The notes under the pieces are model-generated. The model was not told where the DNA came from. It was given only the letters and a program-made list of their open reading frames with translations, and did not search any database. DNA of 64,000 bases, taken from the NCBI GenBank assembly GCA_934654815.1, contig CAKUGU010000006.1:1-64000 (forward strand), given 5' to 3'. This stretch comes from an uncultured Ellagibacter sp. Its GTDB lineage: Bacteria > Actinomycetota > Coriobacteriia > Coriobacteriales > Eggerthellaceae. A program made the position numbers and the translations under genes. Shown here piece after piece: positions 33,037 to 42,663 of this stretch (its first letter is position 1; each line of letters begins with the position of its first letter).

Positions 33037-34584
33037 ATGGCCATCAAGAAGCATGAGGACATTCGCCTTAACGTGAAGCCGATTTTCATGGCGTTGTATC
33101 ACGAGTACGTGTTCGAGGGACCGTGCCGCTTCGGCGAGGGCATCCAGCTCGAAAAGGAATTCGACCTTCATATGGCCGCCGAGAAGTTCAAGAGCTGGTA
33201 CGCGCAACTCCAAGCCGCGATGCCGGAGAACGTCGTCAACCTCCTCGACCCCATCAAGGTCGAGCGCGACGAGAACTTCCTCACGAAGGACGAGATGATC
33301 GACAAGCTCGCCGAGGGCAGCGAGGAAGTCGACCTGTACTTCATCGGCTACGCGAGCCGCCCCTACGATCTGGCGCTCGAGTTCGCGCAGCGCGTCGGCA
33401 AGCCCTGCGCCATCACCCAGGCATGCTGCGCTTCGGCCATTACCTCCGCCGAGTTCCTCTCCCGCGGTCTTGAGTTCTACTCCTTCGAGGATTGGGAAGA
33501 CGCCACTGAGTACATGACCGTCCTGCGCGCCCGCAAGGTCTTGAAGGATTCGAAGATCCTCGCCGCGACCCGTATGACGAGCACCGTTTCCGTGAGCTCC
33601 CCGGATTCCATCATCGACCCCGAGAAGATCACCGAGAAGTTCGGCACGCGCATCCGCTACGTCTCCGCCCACGAGCTGCTCGATCAGATTTCCTACGACG
33701 ACCCGATGGAGAACCACTGCACGCCGGGCCGCAAGGGCTTGAACCTCACCAAGGAAGACGAGAAGATCATCGACAAGGAAACCGACGAGCTCATCAACGG
33801 CGCCGAAGAGTGCGAGATGACGCGCGAGATGGTCAAGAAGTCCGTCGAGGCCAACTACGGCATCCAGAAATTCCTCGACGCCTACGAGTGCAACTGCTTC
33901 ACCGCGCCCTGTCCTGACCTGTGCGCGACGCGTCGTCTGAACGAGAAGAAGTTCACGATGTGCCTGAACCACTCGCTCAACAACGAGCAGGGCATCCCGT
34001 CTGCATGCGAGTACGACCTCGGCGCCGTCATCTCGAAGCTGATGCTGCAGGCCATCGGCCGCCGTCCGTCCTACATGGGCAACTGCTTCACGAGCCCAGT
34101 GCGCCACGGCGTGCGCGCCCAGCTGCCGAAGGCCCTGTTCTTCACGCCCGAGCACGTCGACCAGAAGATGGAAGAGCTCGGCGACATCCCCAACGTCGTC
34201 CTCACGTTCCACTCGGTGCCGAACCGCCGCTGGGAATCCTTCGACGAGCCGTTCCGCCCCTACGCGATCCGCTCGTTCGCCCGTTCGGGCTTCGGCGCGA
34301 CGCTGCGCTACAAGTTCGAAGCCGACGCCGGCCAGACCATCACGATGTGCCGCGTCGACCCGACCGTCGAGAAGCTCTTCGTGGCGAAGGGCAAGATCGT
34401 CACTTCCATGGGCTACGACCAGACCAATTGCTCCATGGGCGTGTTCTTCCAGGTGAAGGACTCCAAGGACTTCTTCAAGAAGCAGGCCGCCATCGGCAAC
34501 CACATGCCGCTCATCTACGGTGACTTCGAAGACCAGGTCATCGAGCTCGGCGAGCTGCTCGGCTTGGAGATCGTTCAGGCTTAA
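33037..34584 (+). CDS. fucose/arabinose isomerase-fold protein of unknown substrate
   Basis: 515 residues, weakly like the FucI/AraA superfamily: an N-terminal Rossmann-like part and a C-terminal part with SACEYDLGAVISKLMLQAIGRRP, where Glu and Asp would bind the metal. It is rich in Cys around 287-328 (YECNCFTAPCPDLCATRR, MCLNHS), unusual for sugar isomerases. The codon bias is strong, suggesting high expression. AAAGGA precedes the ATG. It sits between a PucR regulator and sufE-sufS. The family call is tentative, and an actual sugar substrate cannot be inferred. Confidence 0.5.
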   Translation: MAIKKHEDIRLNVKPIFMALYHEYVFEGPCRFGEGIQLEKEFDLHMAAEKFKSWYAQLQAAMPENVVNLLDPIKVERDENFLTKDEMIDKLAEGSEEVDLYFIGYASRPYDLALEFAQRVGKPCAITQACCASAITSAEFLSRGLEFYSFEDWEDATEYMTVLRARKVLKDSKILAATRMTSTVSVSSPDSIIDPEKITEKFGTRIRYVSAHELLDQISYDDPMENHCTPGRKGLNLTKEDEKIIDKETDELINGAEECEMTREMVKKSVEANYGIQKFLDAYECNCFTAPCPDLCATRRLNEKKFTMCLNHSLNNEQGIPSACEYDLGAVISKLMLQAIGRRPSYMGNCFTSPVRHGVRAQLPKALFFTPEHVDQKMEELGDIPNVVLTFHSVPNRRWESFDEPFRPYAIRSFARSGFGATLRYKFEADAGQTITMCRVDPTVEKLFVAKGKIVTSMGYDQTNCSMGVFFQVKDSKDFFKKQAAIGNHMPLIYGDFEDQVIELGELLGLEIVQA

Positions 34585-34621
34585 AGGCAGGCTGCCGAGT
34601 GGCGTTTCACGCGCCGATTGC

Positions 34622-34656
34622 CAAGCCCGCGGCGCCGCATCGACGTCGCGGGCTTG
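34622..34656 (+). terminator. terminator-like hairpin
   Basis: 10-bp stem CAAGCCCGCG / CGCGGGCTTG, then CTTTGCC, between the isomerase-fold gene and sufE. Confidence 0.6.
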
Positions 34657-34706
34657 CTTTGCCTGAACGGGGGGTTCGGGCTTGCAAGAGAGGGGATGAG
34701 GGGATC

Positions 34707-35135
34707 ATGAAGACTCCCGACGAGATCCAGCAGGAACTCATCGACGGCTTCATCGCCGCTGGCGACACGTTCGAGCAGTTCGACCACCTGCTGCATATTT
34801 CCGCGCAGCTCGAGGAACTTCCCGAAGAACGCAAGGTAAAAGACGTGCTGGTCGAGGGGTGCCAGTCGCAGGTCTGGCTCTACCCTTCATGGGCGGGCGC
34901 CGCGTCGGGCGAGGACTTCGCGCTCGAGGGCGACAGCGACACGCTCATGGTCCGCGGCGTGATCCGCATGTTCCAGCAGATGTTTTCCGGGCAGGACGCG
35001 CGTGCGATCGTCGAATGCCCCGTTCGCTTTGTGAACGAGACCGAGCTTATGTACGTGTTCGACGCGAAGCGCCAGGCGGGCGTTTCCGCCATCGCCGCCA
35101 CCATCAAGGATTTCGCGCAGAAAGCGCTTTCGTAG
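34707..35135 (+). CDS. sufE: SufE-like sulfur acceptor protein
   Basis: 142 residues. The catalytic Cys lies in VEGCQSQVWLYP (~residue 51), the family signature, and the length is typical. It takes persulfide from the SufS cysteine desulfurase and passes it on. sufS follows two genes later. GGGATC lies before the ATG. The downstream gene starts after 12 bases with AGGAGG overlapping the sufE stop, so they form an operon. Confidence 0.92.
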   Translation: MKTPDEIQQELIDGFIAAGDTFEQFDHLLHISAQLEELPEERKVKDVLVEGCQSQVWLYPSWAGAASGEDFALEGDSDTLMVRGVIRMFQQMFSGQDARAIVECPVRFVNETELMYVFDAKRQAGVSAIAATIKDFAQKALS

Positions 35136-35147
35136 GAGGTATGTGCC

Positions 35148-35591
35148 GTGACCAACACGATGACTTTGAAAGAGCGGCTCGACATCGCCGCGAAGGACGC
35201 CGAAGCGGCGTTGGAGCTTCTGAAATCGGGCACGCTCGACCGCGAGGGCTTCCGCGCGCAGATTCGGCGCTTCACCTTGTCGAAATTCTTCCTGACCGAG
35301 GACGAGGTGCGAGCGGCGGGAAGCGAGGACATCTTGAAACTCGCCAACGAAAGCGTCGAGAAGCTCTTGCGCCAAAACGACAAGAGCGTGAAACTGGCGG
35401 AAGGATCGACCACCTGCACCGACCAAAGCTCGACCGACATCAAGAAGGTGCTTCTGTCTCTGACGCTGCAGCGCGCGCTGAACGTGCGCTTCACCCCCGA
35501 GCTCTCGGCGAGCTTGGAGACGATCACCCAGCTGGCGGACGCGCTCTTCGACGGGATGCGCGACCCGGCCATGCGCCGCGACGTCGCGTAG
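35148..35591 (+). CDS. hypothetical protein between sufE and sufS
   Basis: 147 residues, not recognised. The first ~75 residues are charged helix. The C-terminal half (DIKKVLLSLTLQRALNVRFTPE, then LETITQLADALFDGM) resembles the last helices of acyl carrier proteins, but the phosphopantetheine Ser-context DSL is not present (SST instead). GTG start at 35148, with AGGAGG 8 bases upstream. Its place between sufE and sufS implies work with that pair. Confidence 0.7.
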   Translation: MTNTMTLKERLDIAAKDAEAALELLKSGTLDREGFRAQIRRFTLSKFFLTEDEVRAAGSEDILKLANESVEKLLRQNDKSVKLAEGSTTCTDQSSTDIKKVLLSLTLQRALNVRFTPELSASLETITQLADALFDGMRDPAMRRDVA

Positions 35592-35646
35592 GGCCGCAAA
35601 GGCGCCGCGGGCGTGCAGGGAACGTGAGACGAAGGGGATGGCGAGG

Positions 35647-36879
35647 ATGGACGTGGAAAGCGTACGGAAGGACTTCCCGATTCTGAGCGAGCAGGTGCAC
35701 GGGCACCCTTTGGTGTACCTGGACAACTCGGCGACGACGCAAGTGCCCGACCAGGTGCTTTCCGTCGTCGTGAACCACTACCGGACGAGCAACGCGAACG
35801 TGCACCGCGGGATGCACTACCTGTCCCATGTGTCCACCGACGCCCTTGAGAAGGCGCGCGCGACGGTGGCCCGCTTCGTCGGGGCTCCCGAGGACGAATG
35901 CGTCGTCTTCACACGCGGCACGACCGACGGCCTGAACATGGTCGCGCGCGGGCTTGAGCACCTGCTCGGCCCCGGAGACGCAGTCGTGGTGAGCCGGATG
36001 GAGCACCATTCGAACTACGTTCCCTGGCAGCAGGCGTGTTTTTCCACCGGCGCCGAATTCCGCGTGGCCGGGCTCACCGACGCGGGCGATGTCGACCTCG
36101 ATGGGTTCGCGGAACTTCTGTCTGACGGGCGGGTGAAGATCGTCGCGATGACCGGCTGCTCGAACGTGCTCGGCACCGTGAACCCCGTGAGAAAACTCGC
36201 CGAGATGGCCCACGCCGCGGGCGCCCTGTTCGTGCTCGACGGCGCGCAGATCATGCGTCACGGCGTGGTCGACATCGCAGAGCTTGGCGTCGATTACCTG
36301 GCATTTTCCGGGCACAAGATGATGGCGGGCACGGGAATCGGGGCGCTTGCCGGCACGCGCGAGGCGCTCGAGCTGCTCGAACCGCGCGACTTCGGGGGCG
36401 AGATGGTCGACAAGGTGACGGCTGCGCGCACCACCTGGGAGGAGCTTCCCCTGCGCCTGGAGGCGGGCACGCCGAACTACGTGGGCGCGATCGCCCTCGG
36501 TGCCGCGTGCGACTACCTGAGCGCGATCGGCCGCGAGGACATCGCGGCCTACGAGGCCTCGCTTGTGGAACATGCGGTGGATGCGCTGGGGGAAGTCGAG
36601 GGGCTTCATATCGCGGGCTCCCCGAAAGAGCGCGCGGGGCTCGTGTCGTTCACCATCGACGACGTGCATCCGCTCGACTTGTGCACGCTCGTCGACGCGC
36701 GCGGCGTCGCCTTGCGCAGCGGGCACAACTGCGCGCAACCCGTGCTCGAATGGCTGGGCGCGACGAGCGTGGCGCGCCTGTCTCCCGCCTTCTACAACAC
36801 GCCGGCCGAAATCGACTACGCGGTCGAGCAGATTTCCCGCGCCGCGAAGATGCTCCCCCTCGCCCGCAACCGCGGGTAG
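35647..36879 (+). CDS. sufS: cysteine desulfurase SufS (class II; possible selenocysteine lyase)
   Basis: 410 residues. The PLP Lys lies in AFSGHKMMAGTGIG, with LDNSATTQVP at the N-terminus. The catalytic Cys is in LRSGHNCAQPVL, in the class II (SufS/CsdA) form. It releases S from Cys, or Se from selenocysteine, as a bound persulfide/perselenide. ATG at 35647 has AAGGGG 9 bases upstream; ATG at 35638 directly abuts it. Because selD lies next on the opposite strand, delivery of selenium to SelD is a reasonable inference. Confidence 0.93.
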   Translation: MDVESVRKDFPILSEQVHGHPLVYLDNSATTQVPDQVLSVVVNHYRTSNANVHRGMHYLSHVSTDALEKARATVARFVGAPEDECVVFTRGTTDGLNMVARGLEHLLGPGDAVVVSRMEHHSNYVPWQQACFSTGAEFRVAGLTDAGDVDLDGFAELLSDGRVKIVAMTGCSNVLGTVNPVRKLAEMAHAAGALFVLDGAQIMRHGVVDIAELGVDYLAFSGHKMMAGTGIGALAGTREALELLEPRDFGGEMVDKVTAARTTWEELPLRLEAGTPNYVGAIALGAACDYLSAIGREDIAAYEASLVEHAVDALGEVEGLHIAGSPKERAGLVSFTIDDVHPLDLCTLVDARGVALRSGHNCAQPVLEWLGATSVARLSPAFYNTPAEIDYAVEQISRAAKMLPLARNRG

Positions 36880-36915
36880 GAAGTGCCGCTGAGCTGGCAA
36901 TCTCCTCGTGAATCT

Positions 36916-36981
36916 TCCATGCTGCAGGATCGTGGAATTTGCAGCATGGAGACCCCCGACTTGTTTCAGCAGGTCGGGGGT
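36916..36981. terminator. pair of hairpins between convergent sufS and selD
   Basis: First hairpin: TCCATGCTGC (36916-36925) / GCAGCATGGA (36941-36950). Second: ACCCCCGAC (36952-36960) / GTCGGGGGT (36973-36981). There are no long T runs; they probably stop converging transcription. A tRNA was looked for here and not found. Confidence 0.55.
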
Positions 36982-37002
36982 TAGAAACGATCGGGTATTC
37001 GG

Positions 37003-38079
37003 CTATTTCCCGTCCGAGAACGAGATGGTGCCGGGCTTGCCGTCTTCGATGCGGCCGATCTTCCAGGGCGCGCGCCCGGCGCGGCGGGCGAACTCGGCTT
37101 CGAACCGATCCGCCTCATCGGGCGGGATGGCCGCCAGGATGCCGCCCGAGGTTTGCGGGTCGCAGACGACCCCCATGCGGTTGTCGTACTCGTCGTCGTC
37201 CAGGCTGCCTTGGCTCACGTACTTCTCGGCCAAATCCATGATGGAGAACGCGCGGTTCGGCCGGCAGTAGGCGCACGAAAGCTCCCATACGCGGTCGAAC
37301 AGCGGCAGCGCGGAGAAATCGACGGCTGCGCTTGTGCTCGACGCCTCGAGCATTTCGTGGAGGTGCCCCGCGAGCCCGAACCCGGTGACGTCGGTCGCGG
37401 CATGGACGCCGGCGGCGACCATCGCCTCGCCGCCGGCGATGTTGAGTTCCATCATCGATTCGACCGCCGGTCTGAATTCCTCGTGGCTGATCAGGTCGTT
37501 CTTTACCGCGGCGCTCATGATTCCCGTGCCGATGCGTTTCGTCAGGTAGAGCACGTCGCCCGGACGTGCGCCCCCGTTGCGTACGATGCGATTCGGGTCG
37601 ACCGTACCGAACACGCACAGGCCGTACTTCGGCTCGTCGTCGTCGATCGTATGGCCTCCGGCCACGAACGCGCCGGCGGCATGCGCGGCGTCGGCTCCCC
37701 CGCGCAGGATCTCGCCCGCCACCTTGGGCCCGAGCTCGCTGTCGAGTGCGAGCAGGTTCAGGGCCACATGGGGCTTCGCGCCCATCGCGAACACGTCGGA
37801 AAGCGCGTTGGCCCCCGCAACCCGCCCGAACTCGTACGGGTCGTCCACCACGGGCGTGAAGAAGTCGACGGTGAGCACCGCCGCGGTCGCGTCGTTCAGT
37901 TTCCACACCGCCGCGTCGTCGCTCGTTTCGAACCCGAGCAGGAGCTTGTCCTTGTCGGGCAGGTCGACCGCGGGCGAAAGGCAGTGCAGCGCTTCTTCGA
38001 GGTCTCCCGGACCCCACTTCGCCGCTCAACCTCCCTTGCTGGTCAGTTTGGTCAGCGCGACCTTCTCTTTCTCGCTCAC
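37003..38079 (-). CDS. selD: selenide, water dikinase SelD containing selenocysteine
   Basis: Makes selenophosphate from selenide and ATP. 358 residues, read from GTG 38079 through the in-frame TGA at 38028-38026 (Sec18). The start reads TSKGGUAAKWGPGDLEE, matching the GCGCK active site of E. coli SelD with Sec at the essential Cys and Ala at the second one. The ATP/AIR-synthase-like core follows (ETSDDAAVWKL, SDVFAMGAKP, AGGHTIDDDEPKYGL, DVTGFGLAGHL, CDPQTSGG). GGAGGC precedes the GTG. Without readthrough the remaining frame would start at a residue inside the conserved core. Confidence 0.94.
37999..38028 (-). promoter_or_regulatory. selD UGA (Sec) codon and SECIS-like hairpin
   Basis: UGA at 38028-38026. 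Ten bases later comes a 6-bp stem GGGGTC (38015-38010) / GACCTC (38004-37999), with one G-U pair and loop CGGGA. Bacterial SECIS elements lie at this distance and have a G early in the loop. Confidence 0.75.
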
Positions 38080-38461
38080 GGGCGCCTCCTTTTCTCGAGT
38101 GAGAGTATAGCAGCGCCCGTGCGCGTCGATGCCGAAGCCGCAACTCCCCATTTGTGGCGAAACAGCAGGTCGCGGGGTTAGTTATAGGTTACATCGGCCT
38201 CGAAGTAGCGGCGAAATAAGGCGAGCTCATTTGCCGTAAATTGTGAAGAAGCATCATAAAGCCAGTTCAAAGCGTTGAAAAAGCAAGAAATGCCGTTGCC
38301 CCCGAGAAATAGTCCCCTCGCGGTCACATTTGTTGATTTTATGTTACCCCGTTCGTAACATCACATGTGACGGAGTGAGTTCGCGCTGCCCGCCGCATGC
38401 GCGATGCACTACCTATTCAGACGAGGGAAGACGAGAAGGAATGGAAGGAGACGTGAGAGGT
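38080..38461 (+). promoter_or_regulatory. fdh promoter region with inverted repeats
   Basis: This 380-base gap lies between divergent selD and fdhA. ATGTTAC (38341-38347) / GTAACAT (38355-38361) form an inverted repeat with 7-base arms. It is followed at once by the palindrome TCACATGTGA (38361-38370), which resembles CRP/FNR half-sites back to back. Either could be a formate or redox regulator site. Confidence 0.45.
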
Positions 38462-41400
38462 ATGAACCTGACTCGCAGAGGCTTCATGAAAGCCACTGGC
38501 GCGGCGTTCGCGACGAGCATGGCATTCCAGATGACGCAGCATGCGCCTGCGCTGGCTGTTGAATCCAACAGCGAATGGAAGCTCGTGAACACCGAAGAGT
38601 ACACCAACATCTGCTGCTACTGCGCAGGCGGTTGCGGTTCCCTGCTTTCGGTGCGCGACGGCGAGCTCATCAATCTTGAAGGCGACCCCGATCACCCCAT
38701 CAACCAAGGCGGCCTGTGCCCGAAGGGCGCGGCCATGTTCCAGCTCCGCAACATCGTGGATCCGGAAACGCGCGAGATCGTGAAGAACCCCGACCGCGTG
38801 ACCAAGCCGATGGTGCGCCGTCCCGGCGCTTCCGAATGGGAAGACATCACCTGGGAAGACGCCATCAAGGAAATCGCTCGCAAGGTGAAGGACACCCGCG
38901 ACGCGACGTTCGAGGAGACCGACGCGAACGGTCTTACCGTGAACCGTACCCCGGCAATTGCCAGCCTGGGCGGCAGCCAAGAAAACTCCGAGGAGGAATA
39001 CCTGATCCTCAAGATGATGCGATCGCTCGGCGTGATCGCCATCGACAATCAGGCGCGTGTTTGACACAGCCCCACCGTTGCCGGTCTGGCAGCATCATTC
39101 GGTCGCGGCTCCATGACGAGCCACTGGTGCGACTTCCAAAACACCGACGTTATCCTCCACTGCGGTTCGAACTCCGTTGAGAACCATCCCGTGAGCTCGC
39201 TGTGGCTTGGCAAGGCCCACGATCGCGGCGCGAAGTGGATCGTCGTCGACCCTCGCTATACCCGTACTGCCGAGCAGGCGGATATCTACTGCCCCATCCG
39301 TTCGGGCACGGACATCGCGTTCTACGGCGGCATGTATCACTGGATCATCGAGAATCTCATCGAACCCGGCCTCGACAAGTACCTGGCCACAGGCGAAATG
39401 GGCGACTACAACTACGAGTACCTGCTCAACTACACCAACGCGAGCTACCTGCTCGACCCTGAATTCGACTTCGACCCCGAGACGGGCCTGTATTCCGGCT
39501 GGGACGAGAAGACGAAGACTTATAGCAACCACAGCTGGCACTATCAGGTGGAAAGCGAAGAGCAATGGGACACCTCCGCTTCGGGCGACTACGCCTGGGC
39601 GGTTAAGGACGGCGTGCCCAAATTCACCCCGCCGACGCTCCAGCATCCCAAGCGCGACATGACCCTGCAGGACCCGATGTGCGTGTTGCAGCAGGTCAAG
39701 AAGCACTACGAGCGCTATACCCTCGAGGCCGTGTCCGAGATCTGCGGCATGGACACCGAAACCCTCGAGCTCGTGTACAAGACCTACGGCTCCACCGCCA
39801 AGCCCGGCAAGGCCGGCATGGTGCTCTACGCCCTGGGCCAGACGCAGCATTCCTATGGCGCGCAGAACACCCGCGCCATGTGCGTCATGCAGCTGCTCCT
39901 GGGCAACATCGGCGTGCCCGGCGGCGGCGTGAACGCGCTGCGCGGCGAGCCCAACGTTCAGGGTGCGACCGACATGGGCATGATGGTGAACGAGCATCCT
40001 GCGTACCTGAAGTGGGCGAACACCACCGACCGCTCGAGCCTGCGCAAGTGGATCGAGTCCCAGACGTATTCGGCCGGCTACTACACCAACAAGCCGAAGT
40101 TCATCGTGTCCTCGCTCAAGGAATGGTTCGGCGCGAACGCCACGGTCGACAACGACTACGGCTACGACTGGTGGCCGAAGGTTCCCTCCGAGAAGGGCGC
40201 GACCGACTACACCCACATCTCCACGTTCGAGCTCATGCAGCAGGGCGTCATCAAGGGCTACTTCAACTGGGGCATGAACCCGTGCCACTCGGCCCCGAAC
40301 GCCGGCAACGTGCGCCGTTCGATGGCGAACCTCGACTGGCTCGTCGTCGCCGACCAGGTCGCGACCGAGTCCGCCACGTTCTGGAAGGCGCCGGACATGA
40401 ACCCGGCCGACATCCAGACCACGGTGTACTTCCTGCCTTGCGCGCTCATCTACGAGAAGCCGGGCGTCATCCTGAACTCCGGCCGTTGGCTGCAGTACCG
40501 CTACAAGGCCGTCGAGCCGTGGGACCAGGCGAAGCCCGACTACGAGATGTGCGACCTTTTGTGGACGGAAATCTGCCGTCTGTACAAGGAAGAGGGCGGC
40601 GCGAACCCCGACCCGATCCTCAAGACCAAGTGGGACTACTACGTGAACGGCAAGATCGACCCGCGCCCCGTGGCGTGGGCCTTGAACGGCTACCGCACCG
40701 CGACGTCCGACTTCAACGCCGGCAAGGTCGACCTGCTCAAGGGCTACTCCGAGCTCGGTGCCGACGGCTCCACCGCCTGCGCGATGTGGATCTACTCGGG
40801 CTTCTGGAACAACAACGACGCCCCGCTCGACCCGGCGCAGCAGCCCATCGGCCGCCGCGACAACAACGACAAGTCGGGTTTGGGCCTGAACTCCAACTGG
40901 GCGTTCAGCTGGCCTTCCAACCGCCGTATCCTGTACAACCGCAACTCCTGCGACACGAACGGCAAGCCGTGGAACCCCGACAAGAAGCTCATGGAGTGGA
41001 CGGGTACCGATTGGGACCTCGTCGACCAGGGCGACTTCGTCACCGCCAAGAACGGCAAGCCTGTGCCGCCGAACAACAACACGTTCTTCATGCTGTGGGA
41101 GCAGAACGCGCGTCTGGAATCCTACGGCATGGAAGACGGCCCGCTGCCTGAGCACTACGAACCGTTCGAGAGCCCGTTCGAGAACTCCTTGAACGGTTCC
41201 CAGAACAACCCGATGATCAAGTTCACCGAGTACAAGTCCACGGCCCACGCCGATGCCGACGAGTACCCGATCATCGGCACCACCTATTCCGTCACCGAGC
41301 ATTGGCAGACCGGCGGTCAGTCCCGCATGTGCCCCGCGCTCATCGAGGCCATGCCGTCGCAGTTCTGCGAGATGTCCGAAGAGCTCGCAGCCGAAAAGGG

Positions 41401-41656
41401 CATCAAGTCCGGCGACAAGGTGCGCGTGTGGAACAAGCGCGGTTCGGTCGTGGTCGACGCCTTCGTCACCAAGCGCCTGAAGCCGTTCACCATCCATGGC
41501 AAGACCCAGCACCAGGTGGGCCTCACGCACCATTACAGCTGGTCCGGCGTGTTCGGCACCGGCGACACCGTAAACGACCTGACCCCGAACGTCGGCGACC
41601 CGAACACCATGGTGCCCGAGTACAAGGCGTTCCTCGTCAACATCGAGAAAGCATAA
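38462..41656 (+). CDS. fdhA: respiratory formate dehydrogenase catalytic subunit with selenocysteine
   Basis: Molybdo/tungstopterin enzyme that oxidises formate to CO2 at the outer face. 1064 residues. A Tat signal, NLTRRGFMKATG, is followed by Ala. The 4Fe-4S motif is CCYCAGGCGSLLS...GGLCPKG. UGA at 39062-39064 encodes Sec201 in NQARVUHSPTVAGLAASFG, where E. coli FdnG has Sec196. I chose ATG 38462 because the Tat motif starts there; ATG 38441 would add 7 residues. It heads fdhABC-fdhE. A normal readthrough gives one uninterrupted frame to 41656. Confidence 0.96.
39062..39093 (+). promoter_or_regulatory. fdhA UGA (Sec) codon and SECIS hairpin
   Basis: UGA at 39062-39064, then 12 bases, then the 6-bp stem GTTGCC (39077-39082) / GGCAGC (39088-39093) with loop GGTCT. 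The loop and the spacing equal those of E. coli fdhF, where SelB binds GGUCU. Confidence 0.88.
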
Positions 41657-41670
41657 GGAGGGGGTAAGAC

Positions 41671-42663
41671 ATGACTGAAATGGCTATTCTTTACGACACC
41701 TCCCTGTGCACGAACTGCAAGGGCTGCCAGGTTGCCTGCAAGGTGTGGAACAACCTGCCGTCCCCGACGGGTCTGAACGAGAACAAGTTCTCCGGCTCGC
41801 TTCAGAACCCGCCCGACCTGAACGGCAACACGCGTCTGATCCAGACGTTCAAGGAGCGCGACGCCGTGCGCGGTCAGAAGCCGGTCGATTGGATCTTCAA
41901 TCGCCGTTCCTGCCAGCACTGCACCGAATCCCCCTGCGCCACCGTGTGCCCTGCCGGGTGCATCACGCGCGACGAGGAAACGGGCTTCGTGCACACCGAC
42001 GACTCGAAGTGCATCGGCTGCCATTACTGCGAAGGCGTGTGCCCGTTCGACGTGCCGCGCTACCGCACCGAGGGCGTGCGCGACTACGTGAACAAGTGCA
42101 CCGGCTGCCCCGACCGCGTGGCTCAGGGCATGGACCCGGCGTGCGTTTCCACCTGCCAGCCGAACGCGCTGCGCTTCGGCCCGCGCGACGAGATGATAGA
42201 GCTCGCTCATGAGCGCTTGGAGATCCTGAAGGCTCGCGGCTACGACGACGCCGAGATCTACGGCGAGAAGGAAATGGGCGGCCTGCATGTCATTTCCGTG
42301 CTGAAGTACGGCCGCGAGGCAACCGGCTTGCCCGCGAACCCGTCTGCTCCGGCAACGGTCGGCATGACCCAGGTCATGAAGCCGATCACCGGCGTGGTCA
42401 CCGGCCTTACGGTTGTCGGCCTGGGCATGATGTTCGCTCTCGGCACCGGCTACAAGCGCGACAAGCTCGTGTACAACGCCGAAACCGAGGACACCGTGTC
42501 GGTCATCACGGGCGATGTCGTCCAGCACGGCGACCCGCAAGACACGAAGTCGGTCAAGGAGCATATCTTCGAGAACCGCCCGCTCGGTCTTGTCGGCCTC
42601 GACAAGGACGGCAACATCAAGTTCGGCAAAGAGTCGAAGGAAGAAGGAGGCAGCAATGAGTAA
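41671..42663 (+). CDS. fdhB: formate dehydrogenase iron-sulfur subunit
   Basis: 330 residues. Four 4Fe-4S sites: CTNCKGCQVACK, CQHCTESPCATVCPAGC, CIGCHYCEGVCPFDVP and CTGCP...CVSTC. A C-terminal membrane segment (~GVVTGLTVVGLGMMFALGTG) anchors it as in FdnH. It carries electrons from FdhA to the cytochrome b subunit. It lies 14 bases after fdhA and overlaps fdhC by 8 bases. Confidence 0.95.
   Translation: MTEMAILYDTSLCTNCKGCQVACKVWNNLPSPTGLNENKFSGSLQNPPDLNGNTRLIQTFKERDAVRGQKPVDWIFNRRSCQHCTESPCATVCPAGCITRDEETGFVHTDDSKCIGCHYCEGVCPFDVPRYRTEGVRDYVNKCTGCPDRVAQGMDPACVSTCQPNALRFGPRDEMIELAHERLEILKARGYDDAEIYGEKEMGGLHVISVLKYGREATGLPANPSAPATVGMTQVMKPITGVVTGLTVVGLGMMFALGTGYKRDKLVYNAETEDTVSVITGDVVQHGDPQDTKSVKEHIFENRPLGLVGLDKDGNIKFGKESKEEGGSNE

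Noticed and set aside
34609..34618. GTTTCACGCG after the isomerase-fold gene as parS
   Set aside because: The second half of the palindrome is missing.
36880..37002. Possible tRNA-Sec in the sufS-selD gap
   Set aside because: Two hairpins are present but there is no TTCGA-type T loop, acceptor stem match or UCA anticodon arm.
39061..39064. fdhA as a broken gene with a nonsense mutation
   Set aside because: UGA lies exactly at the Sec position and is followed by a SECIS hairpin; selA, selB and selD are nearby.
39095..41533. 812-codon minus-strand frame under fdhA
   Set aside because: A shadow of the strongly biased fdhA codons; no family features.
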